The position numbers and the translations under genes are program-made. Positions 1 to 12,173 of a stretch of DNA of 64,000 nt are shown piece after piece (position 1 is the stretch's first letter; every line of letters begins with the position of its first letter). The DNA lies in assembly GCA_030737835.1 (NCBI GenBank), contig CM060853.1, forward strand, positions 6,415,819 to 6,479,818. The letters run 5' to 3'. The notes under the pieces were generated by a model. That model had not been told where the DNA came from. It ran no database searches and saw only the letters and a program-made list of their open reading frames with translations. The DNA is from Acorus gramineus. Its lineage: Eukaryota; Streptophyta; Magnoliopsida; Acorales; Acoraceae.

Positions 1-298
1 ATTTAGAAATCAGGGTCAACAATGAAAGTCACAGAGCACCAAAAGTACTGTTATAGAAACATATTAGGTTAGACTTGGTAACATTGGGTGGTGTTTAATA
101 ACTTTCAGTACCTTATTAAATAAATAAATAAATAAAGGAAACCCATTTAGCAACGTTTAATTTAAACATAAGCATGATAAATTAGAATAAAAAGTAACAA
201 CTTATTTCAAATTAGTATGTTAATTATTTGAAAATATCCAAAAAATTAGAAATTAGCCAACATTCAAATATCCAAAATGATTTAAGAATGTATCAACC

Positions 299-326
<28 letters not shown>
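299..326. repeat. (GT)n microsatellite
   Basis: About 14 uninterrupted GT units in otherwise AT-rich non-coding DNA. No gene is near it. Confidence 0.95.
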
Positions 327-329
<3 letters not shown>

Positions 330-394
330 AAAACATGTGTGTTTGTATTCTATACTATTTAAATTAATTATTTTATATAATGATTAATCACAAT

Positions 395-500
395 TCAGAG
401 GGGCTTAAACCTATAACTTAGTGGTTGATAAGAGATTTTACAACCATGAGGTCATGAATTTGAATTCTACCGTATATTTAACTTAAAAAATCATAATTCA
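395..500 (+). mobile_element. Degraded tRNA-derived SINE-like sequence
   Basis: A pol III box A-like stretch (TAACTTAGTGG, 414-424) is followed about 30 nt later by a degraded box B (around 455-468, core TTTGAATTC). This is the spacing of tRNA-derived SINEs. The box A resembles the one in the antisense copy near 2.9 kb, so both may belong to one family. No target-site duplication was found, and this copy looks old. The rest of positions 1-1,900 is AT-rich, with no coding sequence I could support. Confidence 0.4.
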
Positions 501-1909
501 AAAAATTTGAATATCTTATATGTTCTACACTAATAAAGCAACTACATAAATGCAAATCTATGTACAATATGAATAAAGGAATGACAATGAAACATAAAAA
601 TCATCTAATTCTAGAAACCTGAACCTTTCAATTAGAATATAGTTAAACATAATTAATTATAAATTAATTACTAATTTTACAGTTTACAAAGTTGAGCTTG
701 TCAACGCATTAAACCCTATTCACAACTCTTTTTAAATATTCTAATCCAACTCGGTCGGTCGGCCGATCACCTGATTGGATCAGCTCATTAAATATTCTAA
801 TTCAATGAGAGATTCAATAATTCAATATTCGATTGGACAATTTTAATTATTAAATATTTTTGTTCTTCCTAAATTTTGTTTCATCCAAAATTGGATATGA
901 TTGTGGTTTATTTAACTTACATTAAATTAATAATAATATGTGTAAGATATTAGAAACTCTATTGTTCATTATATATTTTTTTATATTGATTTATAACTTT
1001 AATATAATAAAAATGTATTGTACTCTTAATTTATACAATTTTATATATTAAAAATTTAGTTATAAAAACATTAATTATAAATAAAATTATATTGTTTATG
1101 TTATGATGTTATATAATGACAAAAAAAAATATAAGAATTAAAACTTAATAACTGTGAAAAATTTATAGAATACATTTATTATGTCATGATAACGTTATGT
1201 CTTGATTCCTGTTAAGTCGATGGTTGAACCAGTGACTCTTAACTTGTTATTATTCTGGCTCAATGTATGGTTTGTATTTTAAAACACTGGGATCAATTGA
1301 TTATTAACTCGGATTGGTGGTTCACTGAGTCACTGAGTTTTATGAGTTTTGATGGGTAAAGATTGATTCACAAACTCTGCCATTTCGGGATTTCAATAAT
1401 TTGAAGGGACCTTGGACCTTTCATTTCTTCAAGGGGCAGTTGAGTCCAGCACAGAAAATCTAATAAACAAAAAACCCACTTGTTTTTTTTTGTTTAACAA
1501 CAACCCAAAAAACACAATAATAAAAAACTTCATAAAAACAACACTTTGTTGTGCATGTTCACTGTGTGCTGGCCACATCACATGCATTGTTAATGTCAAA
1601 ATCTCAATATTCTTTGTGTTCTTCAATTCATGGCTTTGCACTGCTTTGTCGCCGCATAAGTTCTTAATTAGATCAATTCATTGCATTCATCACCACCCAT
1701 TCATATTTATTATTTAAATCTTGTTTGTGTAAGACGATTTCAATCCAAGCTCTTGTCATTTAAATTTTTGTTTAATATGTTTGTTGGTCCACTTCAATGA
1801 GTTGTGATTTGTTTATTTTCAATCCCATATAGTTTAATTAACCAATGAGATATATCTTTCATTGTATGAAAATACATTATTTATTTACATAAATAAATAT
1901 ACTATATAT

Positions 1910-2387
1910 ATTTTTTGAGCATATGATATGCATTCTACAAGAAGACTCATTAAAATATGAGACAAATGTCCAGAGCTTACAAATAAAAGCAAAAGGGAGC
2001 AAGAAAACGAGACCAGGGAAAGAATCAATAGACGGGATGAGTCCTCCCCTCCACATCCCGTAAATTTATATAACGAGTAACTTGTTACTATCAAATAAAA
2101 CCTTGCCAGCTCTTGTTTTGAACATGCTCTAATCTTGAATGAAGACTCAAACGAGTTATCAAATCCTAAACATTATCCACGTAAATAAATAGATGACGGA
2201 ATACAAAATGGTTATGTGCAAGCCAAATGGCTCACACCACCCTCGGAATAAGGAGTTGCGAAGTTTTGGCCTGCAAGCTTCTATCCCCAGGAACTGCTAG
2301 ATATGCCCAATCCGTTGCCAGATTTGACGAGCCATGACACATTGAATCAGGAGATGCGTCAACGATTCCTTAGCCACACCACAAACT
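1910..2387 (-). mobile_element. 5'-truncated LINE with target-site duplication
   Basis: On the minus strand, positions about 2,380-2,230 translate to a zinc-binding reverse-transcriptase tail (zf-RVT-like, containing ESLTHLLIQC and ARQIWQRIG) as found at the 3' end of plant L1-type LINE ORF2. After it comes an untranslated tail ending in a short T run on the plus strand (an A tail on the element strand). The insertion is flanked by an identical 13-bp duplication, ATATACTATATAT, at 1897-1909 and 2388-2400. That pattern indicates target-primed reverse transcription with 5' truncation. Stop codons break the ORF, so the copy is dead. Confidence 0.75.
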
Positions 2388-2865
2388 ATATACTATATAT
2401 TAGAGTATATTAATTATTCATTTACTATAAAGATAGATATTTGGTTAGATGAAGTGTACAGTGGGATTCGGGGTAGCTCAAAATCACGTTGAGATGTATG
2501 CAAGGGTGCACAAAAAAAAAAAAAAAAAAAAATTTTATTGGAGTTCATCTTATTTTAAGGCATTAATTGTTGGTTTCATGTAAAGAAAACAAAAAACCTC
2601 ATTTTTTTTAACAATTCATATATGTATTTTTAATATTATCATTTACATTTTTTTTATATAATAAATAGCGTATGAATTTTTATTAAATATATTTATATAC
2701 GTATAACACATGGTGTTGTTAATTCATAGTTTGATAACTTTTTTAAGAGATGACGTTAGCGGGACTATTATTATGAGATTCAAAAGATAACATCTGTTCA
2801 TGAGTACTGTCATTCGTATCACGTTAAAAACTTTATATTCTATTGAAAATTTCATTTGATTTTTT

Positions 2866-2945
2866 TTTTTTTTTAGAGGTAAAGACGGGTTCGAACTCAC
2901 AACCCCTTATAAGAGAGCGCATCTCGACCATTCAGTTAGAGGGTC
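2866..2945 (-). mobile_element. tRNA-derived SINE-like fragment
   Basis: On the minus strand there is a box A-like TAACTGAATGG (2927-2937) and a good box B, GAGTTCGAACCC (2887-2898), followed by an A tail, seen as a T run before 2875 on the plus strand. It does not fold as a tRNA: I see no acceptor stem. It is therefore read as a SINE rather than a tRNA gene. No clear target-site duplication. Confidence 0.5.
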
Positions 2946-3045
2946 TGCTATGAAGTTTTATTCATTTATATAAATATATATATTATTGTTAAATGATTTT
3001 CTTGACTGTCTAAATAATAAGAATGATGTTATACGTGTATTTTCA

Positions 3046-3049
<4 letters not shown>

Positions 3050-3108
<59 letters not shown>
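3050..3108. repeat. (AT)n microsatellite
   Basis: About 29 perfect AT units. Such tracts are highly mutable and often collapse in assemblies. No gene nearby. Confidence 0.95.
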
Positions 3109-3109
<1 letters not shown>

Positions 3110-4073
3110 CATTAACCTACATAAATCTCACGTTAACGAAAGCGGACTACACTTGAGAAAAATTTTGCGTTTTTTTTTTCCTTTTCTTTTAAAAAGATTG
3201 TGAAGGCTCGTGTGTCCATTTAGCTTCCTCATTTCGTGAGGTGCTACATTAAATGTACTACATAAAAGATTTTCTACATTATATGTTTGGATGTTCTACA
3301 CTTATGCATTAAAAATCATTAATTAAATTTCTATTAATAATTCTTTATTATTGATGACTTTTTTTAATTATTTGATTGACATGTATCATCCATGTAGATA
3401 TGCATATTCTATTTTATGCATTATCTTGATTTAATTTGCATAAAATGAAACAAGTAATTTTTTTGTGTTTTCCTATATGGGATATATACAATTGATAAGA
3501 GTATATGTATTTTATTTTTATAAAAATATATGTTTAGTAAATAAATCATACATCTTTGAAAATAAAACAAAATAATTAGAATTGGACATGTATTTTCCCA
3601 AAAATTATCTTATTATTTTGTTTTCTTTTTTCTTATTTTTGATAAAAAAAAAATTATGTTTGTTTTTTATGTTTGGATAAATCAAACAATCTACAATTAA
3701 ATGAAATGGGCTATAATCTATATACGTGTCCCCTTCATTCGATAAAATAAAAATAATCGATTTAAACAATATAAAACAAGCACAAAGAATCAATTCTTTT
3801 TGTTTGGTGGACGAAAAAAAAAAAGAATCCAACTTTTTCTACTTCTACTCATACTCACACAGTGAAATTCGAAAAGATCAGACGACAAAAAGCGAGTGCA
3901 ATTCTATACAATTCTTTTTGTTTTTTTATATAAAAAGTTGTGCATTCTTTTTGCATGTATATATACCCCCCTCTTAGAAATTGAAATTGTGAAATTACCC
4001 ATATTATATTCACTAGTGCAATAATAGCCCTGGATCTTTCCGTTTGTGTATGCGTTAAATGAGAGGTGGAGTT

Positions 4074-4231
4074 TTTTTTTTTTTTGGTAGACAAGGCACA
4101 CAAATGACAATTACACTCAGGCGCAAGGCCTGAAACACATCTCATGAGAGGGGAATACAAACCTGCTCGAATCCGGGTCGTTCACAAGGGACTCGTGCAA
4201 CTCTTCCACCTCGCTAGGCGAGGGGACGTGC
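4074..4231 (-). mobile_element. SINE with perfect 17-bp target-site duplication
   Basis: A 158-bp insertion is bounded by the identical 17-mer AAATGAGAGGTGGAGTT at 4057-4073 and 4232-4248. The plus strand begins with a T run, so the element lies on the minus strand with an A tail. Reading from 4231 downward, a box A-like TAGCGAGGTGG (4206-4216) is followed about 32 nt later by a box B-like GGATTCGAGC (around 4165-4174). This is the layout of a tRNA-derived SINE. The intact duplication and tail suggest a fairly young insertion. It has no coding capacity. Confidence 0.8.
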
Positions 4232-4405
4232 AAATGAGAGGTGGAGTTGGCAGACCACATAGGACACAAACGCGCAAACAAACACCCATTTCAACGTTGC
4301 GTCAATGACACCAAATAACGTTGACTTTCATTGATTTCGGTTGGTTTAATTTCTCATGTTCCTCCGACTCCACCAAAACATTGATCCCCCCAAAACCCTA
4401 TCTAA

Positions 4406-4922
4406 GCCTATCAATTATCCAAAAAAATATTGGTATCCGATTCGAATCCGTATATGAAAATCTAAAAAATATCTGATATCCGAAAAATCTGTATCCGTAT
4501 TCGAAAATTTTTGGATCGGATATGGATATGGCTGTATCCGATCGGAAAAATATCCATATCCGAAAATATTATTATTTATTTAATTATATATTTATATTTT
4601 TTTAATTAGTATGAGTTTTTTATTTTTATTTTTACTTTAAAGTATGTAATGTTTTGTGTATATACTTATAATTTTGTATTTTATACTAGGTAATTATTAT
4701 ATTTTTTAAATATATTTCAAATATTAGATATATGATTTTTATTTTTGGATATTGGATCTTTGGATATTTTAGTCATTCCATATTTATTTTTAATTTTCGG
4801 ATATTTTGGATAATTATTTGTATCCGAATCTGGATTTTCGGATCGGATACGAATATTTTTTCGGATATCTAGTTCGGATACGGATATGGGCCTATTCGAT
4901 CCGTATCCGTCCAATTGACAGT
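4406..4922. mobile_element. Non-autonomous hAT-like element with subterminal TATCCG repeats
   Basis: Both ends are packed with direct and inverted copies of TATCCG/CGGATA, while the centre (about 4,570-4,790) is plain AT-rich DNA. The outer ends pair imperfectly: CCTATCAATTATCC on the left against ACTGTCAATTGGAC read inward from the right. Short terminal inverted repeats plus dense subterminal repeats are typical of plant hAT elements, where the transposase binds the repeats. I could not fix an 8-bp target duplication, so the exact ends are approximate. There is no transposase ORF. Confidence 0.55.
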
Positions 4923-5479
4923 CTTACCCCCACCCATGGACGCATGCCCAAACAGATGTTATATATTATGGAGTCTGATGATGTGCGCAAAGGATTGTTG
5001 GCGCTACGCATGGTCGGATGGGGGTCGAGCTCATATTGGGGTGTCTTTCATGTATTGGCTTTCGTGTATTGACTTTTTTTGTCCTTAATGAGATGTCAGT
5101 ATAAAATACTATCTCATATTTCTCATTAGACTCTAAGGTTTTTATTATCAACGTGATCATTATAAAAACTTTTCATTGATAGGAAATTGATATCTGGTGT
5201 GCTCCATAGACGTAGGTAAGATTTATCGAACCATATAAATTTTTTTATTTTGCTTCAATTTATTTATTTATTTTCTTTGATTGATTGCATCATAAAATCC
5301 ATCAATCGTAACAACATACCCTAAAACACGTAGATGCCTCTCCGTTGGTTGTCATTTATAGGTGAACCATGGTTGATCAGTTACCCATGGTGTGTGTAAG
5401 TATCGAATTACCCATCTGCTCTTGTTTGAAAAAAGCATCCAAATTATCCACTCTCAAAACCTAAATGATATCTTTCTTA

Positions 5480-5709
5480 GGGTGCGTTTGGTTGCGCGAT
5501 TGCGCTGCGATTGCGATTGCAGGAAGCTGCGTTTACAATCGTGCAACCAAACAGTTTTACTGTAGCAGCTTCCTGCACACAGATTCCAGGCAAATAGTGC
5601 CCAAAAGCTGCGATTTCAGAAAGCTGAGAAAGTGAGCTTCCTGCAGAATCAGTTTGCAATCGCAGATTCCTGCAGAATCAATTTTACAATCGCGCAACCA
5701 AACGCACCC
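5480..5709 (+). mobile_element. PIF/Harbinger-type MITE, copy 1
   Basis: A 230-bp element. Its ends are inverted repeats: GGGTGCGTTTGGTTGCGCGA on the left and the complement ending CAACCAAACGCACCC on the right. It is flanked by TTA at 5477-5479 and 5710-5712, the 3-bp target duplication typical of PIF/Harbinger. The interior carries repeated CTTCCTGCA and GCGATTGC blocks. A diverged relative sits at about 54.43-54.65 kb. It does not code for protein. Confidence 0.8.
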
Positions 5710-7122
5710 TTAATCAAGTTTGACTCATTGAGTTTTTTTTTTTATAAGTTCTCTTGTCAATATCTCTACCACCATCTACAAACCGCATTGGTGCTATTCA
5801 CCATATATTTACATATGCCAAATATGATATGTTCAATTAGTCGTCACCTTTTTTCTTTTTTTCTTTTCTTTTTTAATATACACTGGTCTATTTATATATA
5901 TATTAATATAATATGCATTCAAATACACTAATATATTTCTTTTAAAAAAATAAAATAAAATAGCATAGATGGTGATAAATATATATTGCGCTATTGCAGT
6001 GTATCATTGTGCTATTGTTGTATTGTATGCTTGTTAATCTCATTTTTCTAAAATAATCCAAAACATGTGTGGAATGCAAGTGAAATTGTTAACATGATTT
6101 GCACCAAACATTTTTCTTTAATTAAATAGGTAATATAAATAAAATTAAGTTATATTATTGACTTTACATAAATAGTTTGATCATTTGCAGTCTTCTTTCA
6201 TTTAATTTGATTGACATTTATTAATGATGATATTGTCATAAACATTCTATTCTATAGCATTTCATTATCAGACAACTATATTTTTAGGTAAGTACTGGGA
6301 CTTAAAATCCATAAACATAGAGCTAAATCTAAACCCACATTAATTGTGTGAATTTTTACATATGTCACTCCCTCATATTTGTTTTTCTGTTTTATTATTA
6401 TTATTATTATTATTGATTGTATTAGGCACCATTGAATGGACCCACGCAAGGGATTTATCCTTTTGCATGACACAATTACCGAAGCCCAAGTTGGATTTTT
6501 ATGTTGTTTTTAAGTGCTTTGTTTTCGAATTGGTTGTTCTGATGTTCAAATGCCCACTTGTATAGATAAACAAAAATTTCTCTATATGACTTTAAAAAAC
6601 AATACTTCCATGTTCTCTCAAAATTTTATACGGTGCCTCTGTTTCTCATATATCAATCTCAGGTGTCCACCAAACCCTTCCTTTTGTAGTAACTCTTTCT
6701 ATGCCTTTCTAGTTCAAAATTTTACATACCCATTTGAATTTATGCTGTAGACTTTGTACAATTTTAATTTTTATATAGTTTAGTTATGTTAAGCTTTCAT
6801 TTGTTAATGTTTTGAATGCCTTTTTCTGTGCTTTGAACATATCAATTGGCACCACTCTTCATCTCTATCCAACAAAGGAATAAATAATGCTCTCTCATGG
6901 ATGCATTCATATCCTTATCTTATTTAAGAAGCCTTTGAGAATCCTTGTATAGAACTGTTGAAACCTTTGTTTTTTCGTCAATAAAATCATCCATCGATCG
7001 ATCTTTTTGTTTCACGCACACCGCGTGTTCACTTGTTTTACTCTCTATGTGAAAGTCTTGTTCAGAGTCTCCAATTTCAGTTTGTTTTGTTGGTGTTGAA
7101 TTTGTGTTGAATTCTCTTGTAA

Positions 7123-10100
7123 ATGAACTCTAGGAAGATAGAGCACCAAAAGCAAAACTATGGGTTGTTGAACGAATCCGATTATGTGTTCTCCGATTGT
7201 CCTCACGAGAATTTGAACTCCGGGCATATCATGGCGCCTTGTTTTTGGTCACCGGTGTCCATTTTTAGTCCCCAACCACTCAATTCTTACTCACCCAATC
7301 GAAACCTCATGCCCCCTCATCCATCTAATCCCACATCAAGTCATGTTGAATCGCCTACAATGTTTTATGCGAATGAGTTCTATATGGGTATACCACACCA
7401 TGAGTATCAAATGGGAATTCCTCCCTTGTTATCACAGTCACTGAAGATGCCTATCGATGTCTCGTCTTATAGGCTCTCTGAGGCTCAGTTGTTTAACAAT
7501 TCAGCAAAGCAAGATGAGTTGGATCATCGATCACGAGACACTTTGGAGTCGGTTCTGAATTATGGGAACTTGAGAGCTTCCGATGACAACCACGAAGATC
7601 GCCCTGTAAGCACAATCTCTGTTGCTTCTCTTGATATTCTGAGTAAGATATTATGATTGATTCATGAAAAAACATGAGTTATATTATACTGATTATTCTT
7701 TTTTTTCATTTTGTTTTAAGGTTGGTAGCGATTTCTCGAATTACCCAATCAAAAGCACCACCTTTCAAATCCATGAAACGATCAAGAATTGTAACACTGT
7801 ATCATCAAGGACTCCAATCCCCAACAAAACACGGATTAGGTGGACTCAACAACTCCATGAGCGTTTTGTTGAGTCTGTGAATTGCTTAGGGGGTGCAGAG
7901 AGTGAGTACCATGGAATTTGATCTGCTTTTCTCGAGTTCGAAAATAACAACTGATGATGATGTCTCCTCTTGTTCGTTGGCTGCAGAGGCAACTCCAAAG
8001 GGAATTCTGAAACTGATGGACTCAGAAGGACTGACCATATATCATGTGAAAAGTCATCTTCAGGTAAATTTTTTTTCATGATCAGTTGATTAGTAGATTT
8101 TAGATGTGTTTTAAGCTATGTTTTTTTACATGGGTTTGCAGAAATATCGAATGGCTAAGTACATCCCAGAATTGGCAGAAGGTAAATGTTTATGATATCT
8201 TATCTTTCATTCATTTTTTGTTTATTTGGTTAAGGTGGGAATATTTTTATTTGAGGTTGTGAGGCATACATCTACGTCTTATAATATCAAGAGGTGACTT
8301 TTATAGGAGGAATACTGGTTGCAATTTTGTCCCTTTTTAAATCAAGCCCATAGAGATTCATGACAGTCATGACATTTGATCTTTTGCATGGTTCATAAAA
8401 ATCTGTGTAGTTGTTTATTGTTTGATGATGTGTAGCTATGAAAATCTATTCCTTATCAATGATTCGATTTTTCATTTGTTTTCATTAAAAAAATTTGTAG
8501 TTATTTTTCATGTATTTTCCTTGATTTAAAGTAGTCCAATCATCATATCTATAAAAAAAATACTCACAATCATGTCTGTCATAAAAGTATCATGATTGAT
8601 TTACATTAAATCAAGTGACAATACACAATAAAAGGAAACACGAAACAGAATAAAGTAAATCCTCCCTTTTTAAATCCAGCCCATATGAGATTCGTGATAG
8701 TTATGATTTTGTATTAAATAATTTGATATTCCATATGGTTTCATTAAAAAATTGTGTAGTTGTTTATTGTTTAATGATGGGTAACTATGAATCTATTCCT
8801 CATAAATCGTTATTTCTTGTATATTGCATGCCATCTTTCATCTGCAGCTGATTGTGATGTTTGATGACTCCAGTACGAAGAAAGTTTTTTTATATGCTTT
8901 TAAAAACATATTTTGTTGTAGAAGTCACAAATGTTTGCAAGTGGGGGCATTCGGTAGGCATTGTTTGTTGATTGAATTGTTCAAAGCACATTAAATATTT
9001 CATTGATGGTTCTCATGTTGATGCGTGCATATGTTGCATTGATATGACCAACTCATGCATCATAAGATATTGACAATGACATGTACATGCAAAGAACAAT
9101 GCCTGCAAATAAAATGAAGGGAAAGCCAATATACTGTGCTTGTATATTTGATTCACCTATTATGCATAGACAATTTTTACTGCATCTTCAGCGTATTGAA
9201 GCTATTTGACTGCAGCAGAAAATACTCAAAGTAGATTAGAGTGCCATGCAAATCAAATTCTCTCTCAGTAAAATTTTCTTGGGATGTCCAACATTTTCTT
9301 TGCCTTTTGACACTCAAATCTACAAATGGAAATTGATTGTCCCCAGGAAAACTCGAAAGAAAAGCTCCCATCAATGACATGTCGCAGCTTGACCTGAAAA
9401 GGTTAACTCTCTTATGAATTTTTCACTTTTTCCCCGGATCTATCACTCATTTATGCATGGTATAACTTGTATTGTTTGCTCTGTTACCAGTGGAATGCAA
9501 ATTACAGAAGCATTGAGACTGCAACTCGATGTCCAGAGGTGTCTGCATGAGCAATTAGAGGTGCAATGTCTCTCTTAACACTTAATAACTACTCTATTAC
9601 CTTCAGAAAAAAAATTACTATCATCATGAATAATTGAGAGTCAATTTGGTAGCTCTGGTTCAGAAGTAGAATCTCTTCCTCAGGATTCATTTTTGATAGA
9701 TTCTGAGAGTGAGGAATAAACTTAATTTTGTTTGGACTGTCCAAGAATGACCACATGAATGGAGGATTCAAAATGTCATTTCTTGGATGCTCAAGCACAA
9801 GTAGAATGAGAAGGATTAGCACACTGGCCTTTAGATTTTTTTCAGTACATTAAATCCTCTCGCCTCCATATTTTTATGCCCATTGATACACACTGACATT
9901 TTTGTTTTTTGCAATCATTCATGCAGATGTCATCTAACAGAGTATATATTTTATTACAAAAAAATGTAAAAATATAGTCATTCAAATCACCGAACCATGT
10001 AATTCACTTTTATTGAAATCTCGTATTTCATTAGAAAAATATATACTTAAAAAAATCAGAATGTGTTCAGTTTGCAAAAGTAACTGCAGGAATGACTAAG

Positions 10101-10322
10101 TGTAACAGTTTGAAATTTTATTCACATCAGATCCAAAGGAACCTGCAGATGCGGATCGAAGAGCAAGCGAAGCAGCTTCAGAGGATGCTTGAACAGCAGC
10201 AGCTGAAGGCAAACGGGAGTCTGTTTGAGGCTCAACATGCAGACATGTTGTTCCATAATGATAACCCGGTCGTCCTCGAAGAAGGTTCAGATAACAGCCA
10301 GTTCTCATCTAAGATCAGTTAG
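7123..10322 (+). CDS. MYB-CC (PHR1/PHL-type, GARP) transcription factor
   Basis: Predicted 365-aa nuclear DNA-binding protein. Exons by frame and splice consensus: 7123-7605, 7721-7901, 7987-8063, 8142-8181, 9347-9401, 9491-9560, 10131-10322. All introns are GT-AG and every phase joins. A GARP-type MYB domain lies at about residues 198-251 ([16 protein letters not shown], then [10 protein letters not shown] and [12 protein letters not shown]). It is followed by the MYB-CC coiled coil at about 280-326 ([31 protein letters not shown]). This order is the PHR1/PHL layout. In that family the proteins dimerise and bind P1BS sites in phosphate-starvation promoters; whether this member does so is inference. 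The N-terminal 190 residues are low in recognisable motifs. The ATG at 7123 is the first in a long open exon. The fourth intron (8182-9346) is long, and the sixth carries a repeat at about 9.65 kb. Confidence 0.9.
9652..9815 (+). repeat. Dispersed repeat, copy 1 (in MYB-CC intron 6)
   Basis: This stretch shares ordered blocks with 42,885-43,060: TTTGGTAGCTCTGGT at the start, a TAGATTCT-plus-GAGGAAT block in the middle, and a TGGATGCTC block followed by AGAATGAGAA at the end. This collinearity over about 165 bp identifies an interspersed, probably MITE-like, repeat. No coding potential. Confidence 0.6.
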
Positions 10323-10435
10323 AGATACAAAAAACATACAAAACTTTCAGATTTTAGATGTAGTTCTGATGCTGTACATTATATAAAAAAATGTAGGTTA
10401 CAAGGTTCATTGTTGTATTTTTATTTTAGCAGAAC

Positions 10436-10441
10436 AATAAA
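10436..10441 (+). terminator. Polyadenylation signal of the MYB-CC gene
   Basis: AATAAA lies 114 nt after the MYB-CC stop codon. A second AATAAA-containing stretch follows about 40 nt later. Plant polyadenylation signals are loose, so the cleavage site itself is not placed. Confidence 0.4.
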
Positions 10442-11667
10442 TTTTCTGTTGTAGCTTGATTGGGTGGTCTTTTGAGCAATAAATTTTTGAGATTTAAGTA
10501 TCAAGTTAGATTGTTCAGACTTGAGTTTGAGAAAAATTAATATACGTATACTGCAAAAATGACTTTAGTAATAATGTCTGAGCGTTCACATGGGATTTCT
10601 GTTTGTTTATTCTCCTAACTTAGAACCGGGACCCACCCACTTATTAGATAGTATTTGGAAACAGAATTTAAAAGCAGTTTGCACTTAAAACAACTTTTGA
10701 AGCAAGAAATATATTTTTGTTAGATTTTAAAAAAAAAAAATTCACAATTAAAAGACTTTTTTTTTTCTTTTCTTCAAAGCGTTTGAAAATAGGTTTAAAT
10801 TAAGGGTATATTGGAAAGTAGAGTTTAAAAATTAGTTTTTACTATAAGCAAATTTTCAAAACAACTTTCAAATTAAGAAGCTCAATTTTGATAAATATTT
10901 GAAAAGCTATGTTTTTTCTACATCGGTCAAAAACTAGGATCACTAGTAAAATTTAGAAACGAGTTTGGATTAAACATGATTCATAGAAAAGCAAAATCTT
11001 TTTCAATCTGTAGAAAGTGTGGCACGACAGGTGGCAAGTCGTGAGGGCTCAAATAGCAGTCTCTACTGTTGGTCTACTGGATGGCCATAGACATAGGTGG
11101 ATCATTCTATATATATATATATATACACACACACTAGTTAAATACACGCGCAAATGTGTGTGTTTAAAAAGTTATTGTAAGCCAAATAAATGAAACCAAG
11201 TAATATTGCAATTTCTTCACAAAATCAATTAAGAAAAAATTTCAAATTCAAAAGTACGATTTCCCCAACCAAGAAATCAATCTAACCAAAGCCACACACC
11301 CCATCCAAAAAGAAAATCCAGTCAATAACAACAACCTGAGATAAAAAAAGAGATCAAATAACCAAACCTGACAAATATAAAACTTGGGCGCCTGCGAAAA
11401 GGAGGGACATACCATCATACCAAATTTCAAACTTTCAGCACCCCCCTCTACCAAAAAAAAAAAAAACTAATAAACAATATAATCAATAAAAAAATACCAT
11501 AAAAAAAAAGAGTACTTATTTTCACATCCAAAGAAATAGTGATATGTATAGATTTATAATCAATCGATAAACAAAAGACAGAATAAATTTTAAATTCAAA
11601 AATAAGATTTTCATTAATAATTTTATGGGTTGAAATGTATCTAATTCCTTTTGTAATTTTAGTCTAT

Positions 11668-12173
11668 ATAACACTCTTGTAAAGTGTTACTACGAGGACA
11701 AAGAATTCGGCCATTTTTTGTCCTCTCGTGAGCTCTAACGAAGTGTAGGATCTCATTTTTTGAGATGAGAGACATGATTATGAATTTAGAAATCTGGATA
11801 AGGAATCTGTTTGAAACATAGATAGGGTATGATTGTGAAACTGGTAAAATCTGGGGGCCGATCTGAAAATAGCCCAGCAAAAAGACAAAATTGGTCATGT
11901 TTTGTTAGGGACCTGGGTATAAATATATAGGGGTCAGATTGTGAAACCAGTAGAATCGGGGGGCCGTTCTTTCAATAGCCCATGAAAAGGACAACATTGC
12001 CGTTTTTTGTTGTCAGGGACCTTGGTATAAATATCAGGAATCTATTTGTAATAGAGATAGGGGCCTTCTTGTGAAACTGATAGAACCTGGGGGCCAATTT
12101 ACAAAGAGCCCACAAGAGTACAAAAATTGGCCGAATTCTTTGTCCTCGTTGTAACACTTTATAAGAGTGTTAT
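11668..12173. mobile_element. Long-TIR MITE with internal tandem units
   Basis: A 506-bp fold-back element. Its terminal inverted repeats run for at least 60 bp with few mismatches: from ATAACACTCTT through ACGAGGACAAAGAATTCGGC, then a TTTTTGT block, on both ends. The interior holds three related units that each start near TTGTGAAAC (about 11,832, 11,938 and 12,069) and include GGGGGCC and GTATAAATAT. No ORF is supported. TIR length suggests a Mutator-like or other fold-back MITE. The flanks offer a TA or TAT duplication but no clear 9-bp one, so the superfamily is open. Confidence 0.7.

Noticed and set aside
2887..2937. Possible tRNA gene (good box B)
   Set aside because: No acceptor or anticodon stem pairing; fits a SINE better.
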